Made by a program: the position numbers and the translations under genes
Origin: Advenella mandrilli
GTDB taxonomy: Bacteria; Pseudomonadota; Gammaproteobacteria; Burkholderiales; Burkholderiaceae_B
Assembly (NCBI RefSeq): GCF_016595155.1
Contig: NZ_JAENGP010000001.1
Span: forward strand, 124,001 to 188,000
Length of the DNA: 64,000 bases
Direction of reading: 5' to 3'
Notes under the pieces: generated by a model
The model's database searches: none
What the model was told of the DNA's origin: nothing
What the model saw: only the letters and a program-made list of their open reading frames with translations
Shown here: in pieces, positions 16,517 to 26,287 of the stretch
Numbering within the stretch: position 1 is the stretch's first letter
Layout: every line of letters starts with the position of its first letter

Positions 16517-18217
16517 ATGATTATCCTCAAGAACGTGACCTTGCGTCGCGGCAGTAAAATATTACTCGACAAAACCTCTGTCTCGCTCAATCCTGGTGAA
16601 AAAGTGGGTTTGGTCGGTCGAAATGGCGTGGGCAAATCCTCATTATTTGCGTTGCTCAATGGCACGCTGCACGAGGATGGGGGCGAATTTTCCATTCCAA
16701 CACAGTGGCGTATGTCGCAAGTAGCGCAAGACATGCCAGAAACCGAACAAAGCGCAACGGATTTTGTGGTGGATGGCGACACCCTGTTGCAGGCGGCGAA
16801 AATCGAAGTTGCCGCATCTGAAGCCAGCGATGATGGCATGCGAATGGCGCACGCCTATATGGCATTGAATGATGCGGGTGCGCACGATGCTCCCTCTCGG
16901 GCACAGGCACTTATTCTGGGGCTTGGTTTTAGTATTGCCGAGCTCGACAGGCCGGTAAACAGTTTCTCGGGCGGATGGCGCATGCGTCTGCAATTGGCGC
17001 GTGCGCTGATGTGCCCGTCGGATTTTCTGTTGCTGGATGAGCCAACCAATCACCTGGATTTGGATGCCTTGGTGTGGCTGGAAGCCTGGCTTAAGAATTA
17101 TGCCGGTACGATGGTAGTGATAAGTCATGATAGGGAATTCCTGGACGCCGTCACTAATGTTACGCTGCATATTGATCATGGCAAGCTGGTGCGCTACAGC
17201 GGTAATTACAGCAAGTTCGAAGATATGCGGGCCGAACAAATGTTGCTGCAACAGGCGGCACAGGCCAAGCAACAGGAACGGGTTGCACACCTGCAAAAAT
17301 TCATTAATCGCTTCAAGGCGAAAGCCAGTAAGGCCAAGCAGGCGCAAAGCCGCGTTAAGGCACTTGAGCGCATGGAAAAAATTGCGCCCATTTTGGCTGA
17401 TGCCGAGTTTCAGTTTGAATTCAAAGCGCCAGCCAACTTGCCTAACCCCATGTTGGCAATGACTGCTGCCAGCTTAGGTTATCCGCCATTTGACGATGCG
17501 CCGGCCGGCGCAAAGCCTACTGTCATTGTGCAGAACGTTAATCGTTCTGTTTTGGCCGGGCAGCGCATTGGCATTCTTGGCGCCAATGGGCAAGGCAAAT
17601 CGACGCTGGTAAAAACCATTGCCGGTGCATTGCAGCCGGTCGCGGGCGAAATCATTACCGGGAAAGGTTTGAATATTGGTTATTTTTCACAGCAGGAACT
17701 GGATGTTCTTCGGCCTGCTGACAACCCGCTGGAGCACATGATACGCCTGGTAAAGGAAACGCCAGCCAACGTGCGCCCCAGTGCCATGGAATGTCGTGAG
17801 CAGGGGTTACGTAATTTTCTGGGTACTTTCAATTTCAGTGGCGATATGGTTAACCAGTCAGTCGGAAGCATGAGTGGAGGCGAAAAGGCCCGTCTGGTTT
17901 TGTGCATGATCGTTTGGCAGCGCCCCAATTTGCTGCTGCTCGACGAACCAACCAACCATTTGGATTTGGCAACTCGTGAGGCCCTGAGCATCGCCTTGAA
18001 TGAGTTTGAAGGCTCGGTGATGCTGGTCAGCCATGATCGCGCTTTGCTGCGTTCGGTTTGTGATGAGTTCTGGCTGGTGTCGCGCGGCGGCATGGAAAAC
18101 TTTGACGGGGATCTTGATGATTATCAGGTCTATCTGTTGGAAGAGGCTAAACGTCAGCGGGAAGCCCCGACCGTATCAACTGGTCTCTTTCTTGAAATAG
18201 AGGGCACGGGACGGTAA
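16517..18217 (+). CDS. ABC-F family ATPase, YheS-like, with shortened C-terminus
   Basis: Two ABC domains lie in one soluble chain of 566 residues. The first has GRNGVGKSS and FSGGWRMRLQLARAL with LLLDEPTNHLD; the second has GANGQGKST and MSGGEKARLVL with LLLDEPTNHLD. A charged linker with AKASKAKQAQSRVKALERM sits between them. These are ribosome-acting ABC-F proteins; the N-terminus resembles YheS. YheS is about 637 residues and carries a coiled tail after the DLDDYQ element. Here that tail is replaced by RQREAPTVSTGLFLEIEGTG, whose last codons are antisense to the MscS gene (42-base overlap). A rearrangement has probably removed the tail. Confidence 0.88.
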   Translation: MIILKNVTLRRGSKILLDKTSVSLNPGEKVGLVGRNGVGKSSLFALLNGTLHEDGGEFSIPTQWRMSQVAQDMPETEQSATDFVVDGDTLLQAAKIEVAASEASDDGMRMAHAYMALNDAGAHDAPSRAQALILGLGFSIAELDRPVNSFSGGWRMRLQLARALMCPSDFLLLDEPTNHLDLDALVWLEAWLKNYAGTMVVISHDREFLDAVTNVTLHIDHGKLVRYSGNYSKFEDMRAEQMLLQQAAQAKQQERVAHLQKFINRFKAKASKAKQAQSRVKALERMEKIAPILADAEFQFEFKAPANLPNPMLAMTAASLGYPPFDDAPAGAKPTVIVQNVNRSVLAGQRIGILGANGQGKSTLVKTIAGALQPVAGEIITGKGLNIGYFSQQELDVLRPADNPLEHMIRLVKETPANVRPSAMECREQGLRNFLGTFNFSGDMVNQSVGSMSGGEKARLVLCMIVWQRPNLLLLDEPTNHLDLATREALSIALNEFEGSVMLVSHDRALLRSVCDEFWLVSRGGMENFDGDLDDYQVYLLEEAKRQREAPTVSTGLFLEIEGTGR

Positions 18218-19213
18218 GGCAAAGTGGCAGCCGTGCCCATGGACGATATCGACGATTTTCAAGTAAACCTCTTCTTGGATCTCCAGCCATTCGGCCCACT
18301 TAACCGTTTTGGTGAAGCAATATACCAGGATATTCAACGAAGAATTACTAAACTGGTTGAAATTCACCAGCAGCGTCTGGCTGCTGTCGATCCCGTTGTG
18401 TTGTTGCAGCATAGTCCGGATATCGTTAACAATGGCGGCTATTTTGTTGGCATCTTCATAGCGCAGACCAATTTCTGTCTCGATGCGGCGGTGGGTCATG
18501 CGTCCCGGGTTCTCTACAATGATTGTGGAAAAAACCGAATTCGGCACGTACAATGGCCGATGATCGAAGGTAATAATTTTAGTCAGTCTCCAGCCGATCT
18601 CGGTGACTGTGCCTTCGATATTCCTGTCAGGAGAGGATACCCAGTCGCCAATATTGAAGGGCCGGTCAAAGTACAGCATGATGCCTGAGAAAAAATTGCT
18701 TAAGATGTCTTTGCCTGCCAGGCCAATGGCAATGCCACCGATACCGCCAAAGGTTATAAGACCAGACATACTTATGCCGAAATGCTCACCAAATAGCAAC
18801 ATGATTACAACGAAAGTTGTCAGCTTTAATACCCGCGATATCATACGTGATGAAGTCTGATTCTTGCCCTTCTGGATCTGGTTGTACTCAAGGCGATTAA
18901 TCAGCAAGAATAGTTCCCGCATAACAATTAAGACAATCATCAGGATTGCTAAAAAATCCACATCCCTAATGGCAACATACTTCCAGTGAAATTCTACAAT
19001 AGCCATTTGAATGTATTGCTTCACGACTAGTACCAAGGTGCACCGCACGGTGATCTGCAGCAGGTGAAAAATGATGCTGTGCGTTAATTGGCTATGACGA
19101 TGGGCGTAAAAACGCAGGCCGATGGAAACCAGTAGGCAGGCAAGCACCAACATGGCACCAATAGCATACTGGCTGAGGAAATCTTCTGGAGAGTTTAAAG
19201 TAAGTTTGTCCAT
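18176..19213 (-). CDS. Mechanosensitive channel of the MscS superfamily, YnaI-like
   Basis: The 345-residue protein has about five transmembrane segments. The pore-lining helix and beta domain of the MscS family follow: GLITFGGIGGIAIGLAGKDILSN, then FDRPFNIGDWV and PNSVFSTIIVENPGRMTHRR. The length matches YnaI (about 343), the low-conductance type with two extra N-terminal helices, better than MscS itself (about 286). It opens under membrane tension and releases solutes during osmotic downshock. It is convergent with the ABC-F gene and overlaps its 3' end by 42 bases. Confidence 0.85.
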   Translation of the reverse strand: MDKLTLNSPEDFLSQYAIGAMLVLACLLVSIGLRFYAHRHSQLTHSIIFHLLQITVRCTLVLVVKQYIQMAIVEFHWKYVAIRDVDFLAILMIVLIVMRELFLLINRLEYNQIQKGKNQTSSRMISRVLKLTTFVVIMLLFGEHFGISMSGLITFGGIGGIAIGLAGKDILSNFFSGIMLYFDRPFNIGDWVSSPDRNIEGTVTEIGWRLTKIITFDHRPLYVPNSVFSTIIVENPGRMTHRRIETEIGLRYEDANKIAAIVNDIRTMLQQHNGIDSSQTLLVNFNQFSNSSLNILVYCFTKTVKWAEWLEIQEEVYLKIVDIVHGHGCHFALPSRALYFKKETS

Positions 19214-19271
19214 TTTTTGCCAAGAAATAAATTAATATCCGTATGGGCATTGTTTTTTTGCCATACCACCG

Positions 19272-20096
19272 TCAACTATTAGCAAAAGTCGCTTTGCGTT
19301 TTTGTGTAAAGGCAAGAATACCTTCCTGTACATCCTCCTCACTTGCACTTTCAACAATAAAGTGACGTTCCTGTGCCAAATGGTTTTCTAATGTTCTTTG
19401 GGAAAAAGTGTGATCGAGTAAGCGCTTTACCCTTGAGATTGCTTTTGAGGGACCGCTTTGTAGCATCTTGAGCAAAGCATGCGTTTGCGTCATTAAGTCA
19501 GCATCAGGATACACCTCATCAACGATTCCCAGACCTAAACACCTTTGGGCATCCAGGGTGGCATTGGACATAAACAATTGTTTGGCTTTACATGCACCGA
19601 TACGATTGGCCAATAACCAGGAACTGCCTGCATCGGGTGATAATCCAATCGCCGTATAGCCGCAGCGTAATTTCATCGACTCTGCTGCCAGTACAAAATC
19701 AGCAACCAGGGCTAAGCCGATACCCGCACCACCTACCGCGCCATTCAATGTAGATACAATAGGAATGCCAGAATTCGCCAGTTTCAAAAGCGCCTCATTT
19801 AAGGGAACAATGAGTGAATCAACATAGGCAGGCAGGTTTTCCCGTTCTTCTATAAATGCACGTATATCACCGCCCACACAAAAATTCTTCCCGGCGCCGG
19901 TCAGTAAAATGGCCCTTACCGACGCAGTATTCAAAATTTCATTTACCGCATCAGAAAATGATGTGATCATCTCAAGGTTGAGCGCATTTCCGTGATCTGC
20001 CCTGCTTAGCGTAATGGTGGCAATACCGGCATCAATATTAAAATGTAGTGCTTTACTATCAAAATGATGATTGCTATTAAGGTCTACAGTGTCCAT
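19272..20096 (-). CDS. Enoyl-CoA hydratase/isomerase family protein
   Basis: The 274-residue crotonase-fold protein has the oxyanion-hole segment GKNFCVGGDIRAF, then NGAVGGAGIGLALVADFVLAAE. The block GLSPDAGSSWLLANRIG has Asp where hydratases often have Glu, as in PaaG-type isomerases. Length is normal. It probably acts in acyl-CoA breakdown with the ligase, dehydrogenase and thiolase encoded on the other strand from 21.5 kb on. An AraC regulator gene lies just upstream on the same strand. Confidence 0.82.
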   Translation of the reverse strand: MDTVDLNSNHHFDSKALHFNIDAGIATITLSRADHGNALNLEMITSFSDAVNEILNTASVRAILLTGAGKNFCVGGDIRAFIEERENLPAYVDSLIVPLNEALLKLANSGIPIVSTLNGAVGGAGIGLALVADFVLAAESMKLRCGYTAIGLSPDAGSSWLLANRIGACKAKQLFMSNATLDAQRCLGLGIVDEVYPDADLMTQTHALLKMLQSGPSKAISRVKRLLDHTFSQRTLENHLAQERHFIVESASEEDVQEGILAFTQKRKATFANS

Positions 20097-20196
20097 TTTA
20101 TCTCCAGAAGAGGTTTGGTTCGATCTTGATAATCAGTCGGAAAATACGCTTTTCCCAGTGCGGGTGTTTTCAATTGTGCTGATAGTTAGTCAAACA

Positions 20197-21210
20197 CTAA
20201 GCCTGCAAAATAGTCTGTTTACGATAGGCACCCGGCGCACTGCCTGTCCACATTTTAAAAGCGCGGTTGAAGGCGGCAGGATCTTCAAAACCCAGGTCAT
20301 TACCAATCGTGGCAATGGGCGTATCGGTTTTATTTAATAAATCGATGGCGATATCCCGCCGTAGTTTGTCTTTGGTTTTTTGAAAGGTAGTGCCTTCAGA
20401 AGCCAGGTGTCTGGCAAGCGTACGCGGTGATATATGCTGAATCAAGGCGACATCATTAATGGTTACGTTTTCATGTAATCTGTTTTGCAAGTAGTGCCGC
20501 AGTTGGTGGGTATGGGGCCTGTCATTGGGTGAGAAATAAAACCAGTTAAGGGGTGCGTTACGGACGAACTCATTAAGCACAGACTGGTCTTTGCGAATGG
20601 GCTCATGCAAATAAACCGGATCCATATACAGTGCCGTTTCATTTTGATTGAATGTTACCGGACCTGGATAGAGTTGCTCGTATTCAGCAGCATGACTGGG
20701 TTCGGTAAAAGGAAAGGCGATGGATACGAAGGGTATTTTGCGCTCTATCAGCCAGGATGAAACGCCTTGTACCAGCATCAATAGCAGCTCAAGTGCCCAT
20801 GTGCGCGTAAGGCCCAAATCATTCTTTTCTTCAAGTTCTATTTTAATGAGACCGTCTGGACACGTCCTGACTTTGTATTCCACATCGTCATTGATTAAGC
20901 GGAAAAAATTACGGAACCGGTTAAGCGCCACACCAAGATCGGGGGCGTCCAGCATAATCATGCATAAATATTTAAGCGTTCCATTACGCAGTGGGCGTGA
21001 GAAAAGACCAGGCGTTTCATCGTTAAGCTCGATTGCCAAAACACGGTATAGTTGAGCGAATTTGCTCATGGTTATGCGTGTTCCTTCAAGCTCTAAAAGG
21101 GTGGGAGATAGTCCTGTTTTGGTAATCCATTTTTCATTATAGCTTGAATGCTTTGATGCCCCTGCTAATAAAGCATTAATAAAATGTACTGAAATAGTTT
21201 GAACTTCCAT
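20197..21210 (-). CDS. AraC-family transcriptional regulator (OruR/ArgR-like N-terminus)
   Basis: The 337-residue protein has an N-terminal ligand or dimerisation domain of the AraC arabinose-binding-like type found in OruR and VirF-like regulators. A C-terminal double helix-turn-helix follows (HENVTINDVALIQHISPRTLARHL, then TPIATIGNDLGFEDPAAFNRAF with FKMWTGSAPGAYR, about 250-332). It sits between an enoyl-CoA hydratase gene on its own strand and a divergent transport and catabolic operon, which it probably activates. The 301-base space between them has the direct repeat TAGGGT-N7-TAGGGT at about 21322-21340, the only operator-like candidate I see there. Confidence 0.85.
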   Translation of the reverse strand: MEVQTISVHFINALLAGASKHSSYNEKWITKTGLSPTLLELEGTRITMSKFAQLYRVLAIELNDETPGLFSRPLRNGTLKYLCMIMLDAPDLGVALNRFRNFFRLINDDVEYKVRTCPDGLIKIELEEKNDLGLTRTWALELLLMLVQGVSSWLIERKIPFVSIAFPFTEPSHAAEYEQLYPGPVTFNQNETALYMDPVYLHEPIRKDQSVLNEFVRNAPLNWFYFSPNDRPHTHQLRHYLQNRLHENVTINDVALIQHISPRTLARHLASEGTTFQKTKDKLRRDIAIDLLNKTDTPIATIGNDLGFEDPAAFNRAFKMWTGSAPGAYRKQTILQA

Positions 21211-21511
21211 GAGTTATCACCTTGATTGACGCGGTTTCTACGGGTTGATATACAAACATGGGGTAGAAGATGAATAGAATACACGACCAGGTGACGGGGT
21301 CCATTTTAGATGCTGAATACCTAGGGTAAACACATAGGGTGGCTGGAAGGTGGCAGCTTTTGCATAGTTTTAGTCTTTTTCTGCCATTTGAAAATATAAA
21401 TTACTGTCCTAAAATGAATCACATAACTGAGTCAGATAATAAATAAATCCAGACAAAAAATAAAATAATGAAGTACCAAAAAAATATATAACGGTTACGA
21501 GAGGAGACATC

Positions 21512-22339
21512 GTGAAGCAATCTGTTATTGAGCCATTGCTAACGCTGGGCAACATTACGCTCGCTTTCGGCGGCGTAAAAGCATTAACTGATGTGGGGTT
21601 TAACGTTGTACCAAATACCATCACGACCGTGATTGGTCCTAATGGTGCCGGTAAAACCTCACTGTTTAATACGATTTCCGGTTTTTACAAACCGCAGGCG
21701 GGTGAAATATTCTTTGAAGGTAAAAATATTACCTCGACCCCTGCACCAGAGCGTGCGCGTTTAGGTTTGGCGCGAAGCTTCCAGAATATTGCCCTGTTTC
21801 GTGGCATGACCGTATTAGACAATATCAAGTTGGGACGCCATGCGCATTTACGTACCAACGTTTTGGACTCTTTCTTTTATATAGGCCGTGCCAGGCGTGA
21901 AGAATTAGAGCTGCGCCGTGAGGTTGAAGAGCGCATCATTGATTTCCTTGAAATAGATCACATAAGACATCATCCTGTTTCAGCCTTGCCCTATGGTTTG
22001 CAAAAACGCGTAGAAATGGCAAGGGCCCTGGCCATCCGGCCCAAGATTCTTATGCTGGATGAACCCGTGGCGGGTATGAACCGTGAAGAAACTGAAGACA
22101 TGGCGCGCTTTATTTTGGATGTACGCCAGGAGTGGGGTATTACCGTATTAATGGTAGAGCACGATATGGGTATGGTTATGGATTTATCCGACCATGTGGT
22201 TGTGCTTAATTTCGGTCAGGTTATTGCAGACGGCACACCTGAAGAAGTACAGCAAAACCCGGAAGTCATACGTGCCTATCTCGGATCGGGCGATGTGTCT
22301 GATTTGCGTCAGCGTTTGCGCCAACCCGTCACACAGTAG
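21512..22339 (+). CDS. ABC transporter ATP-binding protein, LivG type
   Basis: Translation starts at GTG 21512 behind GAGGAGA. The 275-residue protein has Walker A (GPNGAGKTS), the LivG-type signature region (LPYGLQKRVEMARALA) and Walker B (ILMLDEPVAGMN), with LARSFQNIALF typical of LivG. It is one of two ATPases of a hydrophobic amino acid-type (HAAT) importer encoded in order as LivG, LivH, LivM, a binding protein and LivF. It is the first gene of a plus-strand operon that continues into acyl-CoA metabolism. Confidence 0.9.
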   Translation: MKQSVIEPLLTLGNITLAFGGVKALTDVGFNVVPNTITTVIGPNGAGKTSLFNTISGFYKPQAGEIFFEGKNITSTPAPERARLGLARSFQNIALFRGMTVLDNIKLGRHAHLRTNVLDSFFYIGRARREELELRREVEERIIDFLEIDHIRHHPVSALPYGLQKRVEMARALAIRPKILMLDEPVAGMNREETEDMARFILDVRQEWGITVLMVEHDMGMVMDLSDHVVVLNFGQVIADGTPEEVQQNPEVIRAYLGSGDVSDLRQRLRQPVTQ

Positions 22340-22347
22340 GTGGAACC

Positions 22348-23232
22348 ATGGATTTTGATTGGCTATTTTTTGCGGAAATCAGTTTGGCCGGGCTTGGTAC
22401 AGGGGGCCTTTATGCGCTAACTGCCCTGGCCTTTGTCATCATTTTCAAAAGCACGGGTGTGGTTAACCTGGCTATTGGCGAAATGCTGATGGTTGGCGCT
22501 TATTTGGTTTATGGGCTGGCTACGGGTTTCGGCCTGCCAATGTGGTTGGCCATCGTTGTTGGTGTCCTTGGCAGTGGCCTGGCCGGTGGGGTGATAGAAC
22601 GATTGGCGATTAGGCCCATGGTGGGAGAATCACCTATCTCAACCTTTATGATTACCGTGGGTTTGGCCTCTGTACTTGTGGGGGCCGTCGAGTTGATCTG
22701 GACGGCAGATCAACGACGTATGCCACCCATTATGCCCGATGAAGCCATATTTATCGGAGAGGCGTTTGTTTCGTCTAAAGTGTTTTATGGTTTTTTTGTG
22801 ACCCTCATCCTGATCTCTTTAGGGTTACTTGTGTTTAGATTTTGGCGTGGTGGTGTGGCGTTACGGGCGACCGCTTTTGACCAGGGGGCTGCTTATTCAA
22901 TGGGTATTAATGTGCCGCGCGTTTTTTCGCTTTCCTGGGTTATTGGGGCCATGATTGCGGCCGTGGCTGGTGTGATTGTTGGCGCTATTGGCGGCATCTC
23001 ACCGGCGATGGGCATCTTTGGCTTGTCAGTGCTGGTGGTTGTGATTGCAGGCGGCCTTGATAGCGTGCTTGGGGCCTTAGTCGCTGGGATGGCCATCGGG
23101 CTTATAGAATCGTGGGCAAGTGGATTTTTAGGCGGTGAGTACAAAGTTGTGGTCACCTTCCTGATACTAATAATTGTACTGATGATCAGACCGTATGGCC
23201 TGTTTGGTACCCGTGAGATCGAGAGGTTGTAA
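22348..23232 (+). CDS. ABC transporter permease, LivH type
   Basis: The 294-residue very hydrophobic protein has the LivH opening (GLGTGGLYALTALAFVIIFKSTGVVNLAIGEMLMVGAY when read in pieces) and the C-terminal pattern LIVLMIRPYGLFG. It forms half of the inner-membrane channel. The gene starts eight bases after LivG stops, with AGGTGG before the ATG, and overlaps the LivM start by one base (TAATG). Such importers in betaproteobacteria often carry aromatic or aliphatic acids rather than amino acids. Confidence 0.9.
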   Translation: MDFDWLFFAEISLAGLGTGGLYALTALAFVIIFKSTGVVNLAIGEMLMVGAYLVYGLATGFGLPMWLAIVVGVLGSGLAGGVIERLAIRPMVGESPISTFMITVGLASVLVGAVELIWTADQRRMPPIMPDEAIFIGEAFVSSKVFYGFFVTLILISLGLLVFRFWRGGVALRATAFDQGAAYSMGINVPRVFSLSWVIGAMIAAVAGVIVGAIGGISPAMGIFGLSVLVVVIAGGLDSVLGALVAGMAIGLIESWASGFLGGEYKVVVTFLILIIVLMIRPYGLFGTREIERL

Positions 23233-24272
23233 TGCGTATAGGAACGGCAAAATTTACTTATAAACACGACGAAGCGTTATTTGACAGTCGTACACAATAT
23301 GCGTGGTTGTTGGTATTGGCATGCAGCCTGGTCGCATTTCCTTTCATTGCCAATGAGTATTGGCTATACCTCGCGTGTTTGGTAATGATTAATATCGTTA
23401 GCGCCACGGGGCTAAATATCCTTACAGGCTACACGGGCCTGGTCAGCCTGGGGCAGGCGGCGTTTATGGGCATTGGCGCGTATGCGGTTGCCTATATGGA
23501 TAACCATTTTGGTACACCTGTTATTTTTAATCTATTAATAGCAGGTGGCATCACGATGTTGGGCGGGGTTGTGGTTGGCATTCCATCGTTAAGGGTAAAA
23601 GGGCTTTACCTTGCCATTGCGACGATTGCAGCATCCATGATATTGCATTTTATTTTTGCCAATTGGGGTTCAGTCACAGGGGGGACGGCTGGTCTTACGG
23701 TGGCGCCACCGGTGCTGTTTGGTTTTTCTCTGGATACCTCTTTCCTGTTTTACTGGATGGTGGTGCCCGTTATGGTAATGATGTTATTGGGTGCGGCGAA
23801 CCTGTTCCGGACACGCATCGGCAGGGCATTTATCGCGATTCGCGATCGTGATATTTCAGCAGAGGTGCTTGGCATACCCTTGCTGCGTTATAAGCTTTTG
23901 TCATTTGGTTTGTCGTCTTTTTATGCGGGTGTGGCGGGTGGCTTATGGGCGTATTTCTTTCGTATCGTTACGCCCGAGAGCTTTCCCCTAAGCATGTCCA
24001 TCTTCTTTTTAACCGCCATTATTGTGGGGGGTATGGGTTCTACCCTGGGGAGTATTCTGGGGGCTGTTTTTGTGACAATGATACCCGAGGCCCTCAAGCT
24101 CATCGTAGGGTGGTTGCCTATCTCGGCAGATGCAACCCTTATTTTATCGCCCGTACGGACGATTGTATTTGGTTTGTTAATTATTGGTTTTTTAATTGTA
24201 GAGCCGCTGGGTCTTCAGGAAATCTGGCAGCGTATACGACGTTTTTTTCACTTATGGCCTTTTAAATCATAA
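23232..24272 (+). CDS. ABC transporter permease, LivM type
   Basis: The 346-residue membrane protein shows the LivM core: NILTGYTGLVSLGQAAFMGIGAY when read in pieces, GVVVGIPSLRVKGLYLAIATIA, FIAIRDRDISAEVLGI and a C-terminal run ending IVEPLGLQEIW. It pairs with the LivH-type permease and is coupled to it by the overlapping TAATG. Its N-terminus has about 25 hydrophilic residues before the first helix. Confidence 0.9.
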   Translation: MRIGTAKFTYKHDEALFDSRTQYAWLLVLACSLVAFPFIANEYWLYLACLVMINIVSATGLNILTGYTGLVSLGQAAFMGIGAYAVAYMDNHFGTPVIFNLLIAGGITMLGGVVVGIPSLRVKGLYLAIATIAASMILHFIFANWGSVTGGTAGLTVAPPVLFGFSLDTSFLFYWMVVPVMVMMLLGAANLFRTRIGRAFIAIRDRDISAEVLGIPLLRYKLLSFGLSSFYAGVAGGLWAYFFRIVTPESFPLSMSIFFLTAIIVGGMGSTLGSILGAVFVTMIPEALKLIVGWLPISADATLILSPVRTIVFGLLIIGFLIVEPLGLQEIWQRIRRFFHLWPFKS

Positions 24273-24295
24273 ACGTTATAACAGCAGGAGACATC

Positions 24296-25468
24296 ATGAA
24301 AATTAAAACGATGAAAAACTGGCTTGCGGGTTCCGTTGTTGCCAGTCTGTTAGGAGTGGCTGGTATTGCCCAAGCCAATGATAAAGAAATTGTAATCGGC
24401 GGTTCCATACCAATGAGTGGCGTATTTTCCTTCGCGGGTATAGGTATTCACGCGGGTATACAGGATTACGTCAAAATTATTAATGATTCGGGCGGCATCG
24501 AAGGATACAAGCTTAGATATGTGCCAGAGGACAGTGGTTATAAAGTAGATGTCTCTGTAGCGGCATTTAAAAAAATAACCAGCCAGAATAAAGTTGATTT
24601 TTATTACGGCGATTCGACGGGTTTCAGTAAAACCATTAACCCTGAGTTAAATCGCATGAATTCTATATTAATGTCCGGGGCATCATTTGCCACTGAACTT
24701 AATGATCCAGAAAAATACCCATACCAATTTTTAGCGGGCCCGGACTATACCGAAATGTTTAGTATTTTGCTGCGCTATATCGCCCAGGAAAAACCAGGTG
24801 CCAAGGTTGCTTTTGTGTATTCAGATACAGAGTTTGGCCGTGACCCGATTGAAGCCAGCCGCAAGGTGGCTGAAGAGCTTGGCCTGAAGGTGGCGCTAGA
24901 GTTGATGACACCACCCGGTAGTGTTGATGTATCTACGGAAATGGCAAAAATGCGTCGTGCTAAACCAGACTACACTATTTTCCACGGTTATATATTGGCC
25001 CCCATTCCAGAGTTTATTGAGCAGGCTCGAAATATGAAGCTGGATACAAAATTTATGGGTACGTTCTGGACCATGGATAATTCTACCGTTATGCAAATGG
25101 GGGAAGTCGGAGACGGGTTTATGGGCGTTATGCCATACCGTTACTATTATGACGAGTCTGCCCCTGCGCCCATGTTGGAAAAGATTCGTGAAATGCGCCC
25201 TGAGTATCAAAACGTACCATACATACAAGGCTTTTTATCTGCCATGCTTTATACCGAATCAGCCCGTCGTGTGTTAGCCGAAGGTAAAGAATTAACGGCA
25301 GGAAATATGAAAGCGGCACTTAATACGATTAAAGACTTTGATACAGGAGGCCTTATCGGTGTGCCTATCACCATTAGTGGCAACTCTATACCTGTTGGCC
25401 GTATTTATAAGGCTGACGTAAGCAAGGGGCAAATGGTACCTGCATCTGAGTGGATTGTTTTGGAGTAA
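24296..25468 (+). CDS. ABC transporter substrate-binding protein, LivK/HAAT type
   Basis: The 390-residue protein begins with a signal peptide ending AQA (residue about 27). The type I periplasmic-binding fold of Leu/Ile/Val-binding-like proteins follows: IVIGGSIPMSGVFSFAG, NDSGGIEGYKLRYVPEDSGY, VAFVYSDTEFGRDP. AGGAG precedes the start. It captures the substrate in the periplasm for the LivH/LivM channel. The ligase and beta-oxidation genes downstream suggest a carboxylic acid ligand, not a branched-chain amino acid. Confidence 0.88.
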   Translation: MKIKTMKNWLAGSVVASLLGVAGIAQANDKEIVIGGSIPMSGVFSFAGIGIHAGIQDYVKIINDSGGIEGYKLRYVPEDSGYKVDVSVAAFKKITSQNKVDFYYGDSTGFSKTINPELNRMNSILMSGASFATELNDPEKYPYQFLAGPDYTEMFSILLRYIAQEKPGAKVAFVYSDTEFGRDPIEASRKVAEELGLKVALELMTPPGSVDVSTEMAKMRRAKPDYTIFHGYILAPIPEFIEQARNMKLDTKFMGTFWTMDNSTVMQMGEVGDGFMGVMPYRYYYDESAPAPMLEKIREMRPEYQNVPYIQGFLSAMLYTESARRVLAEGKELTAGNMKAALNTIKDFDTGGLIGVPITISGNSIPVGRIYKADVSKGQMVPASEWIVLE

Positions 25469-25472
25469 TGCC

Positions 25473-26285
25473 ATGCAAGCGACAGCTTCCGTACTGGAAC
25501 TAAATAATATTGAAGTTTTTTACAACAAGAGTATTCAGGCACTACGTGGGCTGTCGCTGCGCGTTGATCAAGGCCAAATCGTGGCTTTGCTGGGATCCAA
25601 CGGGGCAGGTAAAAGCACCACGCTTAAAGCCATATCAGCGCTGTTAACGCTGGAAGATGGCGAACTGACTGATGGACGCATTCGCTTTGACGGGAAGCCA
25701 GTATCGCAAAAGCGACCGCATGAATTAGTCCGTGCCGGCTTGTTTCATGTCATGGAAGGCCGCCGTGTGTTTGAAGACTTGACGGTAGAAGAAAATCTTG
25801 TGGCGGCGACTTATGCACTGAGTGGTCGTACAGGGTTAAAACCGGATTTTGATCTGGTGTATGAGTACTTTCCACGGCTTTATGAGCGTCGTCATGGTTT
25901 AGCCGGTTATTTGTCTGGTGGCGAACAGCAAATGTTGGCGATTGGCCGGGCCCTAATTGCGAAACCGAAGCTTATTTTACTGGATGAGCCTTCGCTGGGT
26001 TTGGCGCCTTTGCTGGTAGAAAATATCTTTGGAATTATCGCCAGGATTAATGCTGAACAGGGCGTATCTATGCTGCTTGTAGAGCAAAATGCGTCGATTG
26101 CCTTAGCCATTTCTCATTATGGCTACATAATGGAAATGGGCAAAATAGTGACCGATGGGTCGGCTGATTTTTTAGCGAATGACCCGGACGTTCGTGAATT
26201 CTATTTAGGTGTTGGTGGTGGGGGTGAAGCCAAAAGCTTCAAGAACATTAAACATTACAAACGCCGTAAACGCTGGTTGTCATAA
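25473..26285 (+). CDS. ABC transporter ATP-binding protein, LivF type
   Basis: I chose ATG 25473, with GGAG seven bases upstream; six extra codons upstream overlap the binding-protein gene. The 270-residue protein has GSNGAGKSTTLK (Walker A), GEEQ-type signature YLSGGEQQMLAIGRAL and LILLDEPSLGLAP (Walker B). HVMEGRRVFEDLTVEENL is typical of LivF. The C-terminus has an unusual basic tail (FKNIKHYKRRKRWLS). It completes the importer and is separated from the ligase gene by only two bases. Confidence 0.9.
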   Translation: MQATASVLELNNIEVFYNKSIQALRGLSLRVDQGQIVALLGSNGAGKSTTLKAISALLTLEDGELTDGRIRFDGKPVSQKRPHELVRAGLFHVMEGRRVFEDLTVEENLVAATYALSGRTGLKPDFDLVYEYFPRLYERRHGLAGYLSGGEQQMLAIGRALIAKPKLILLDEPSLGLAPLLVENIFGIIARINAEQGVSMLLVEQNASIALAISHYGYIMEMGKIVTDGSADFLANDPDVREFYLGVGGGGEAKSFKNIKHYKRRKRWLS

Positions 26286-26287
26286 TT

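Noticed and set aside
21512-26285. Branched-chain amino acid importer (LivKHMGF) in the strict sense
   Set aside because: The genes match the HAAT family, but the gapless link to an acyl-CoA ligase and beta-oxidation genes points to a carboxylic acid, so no liv symbols were given.
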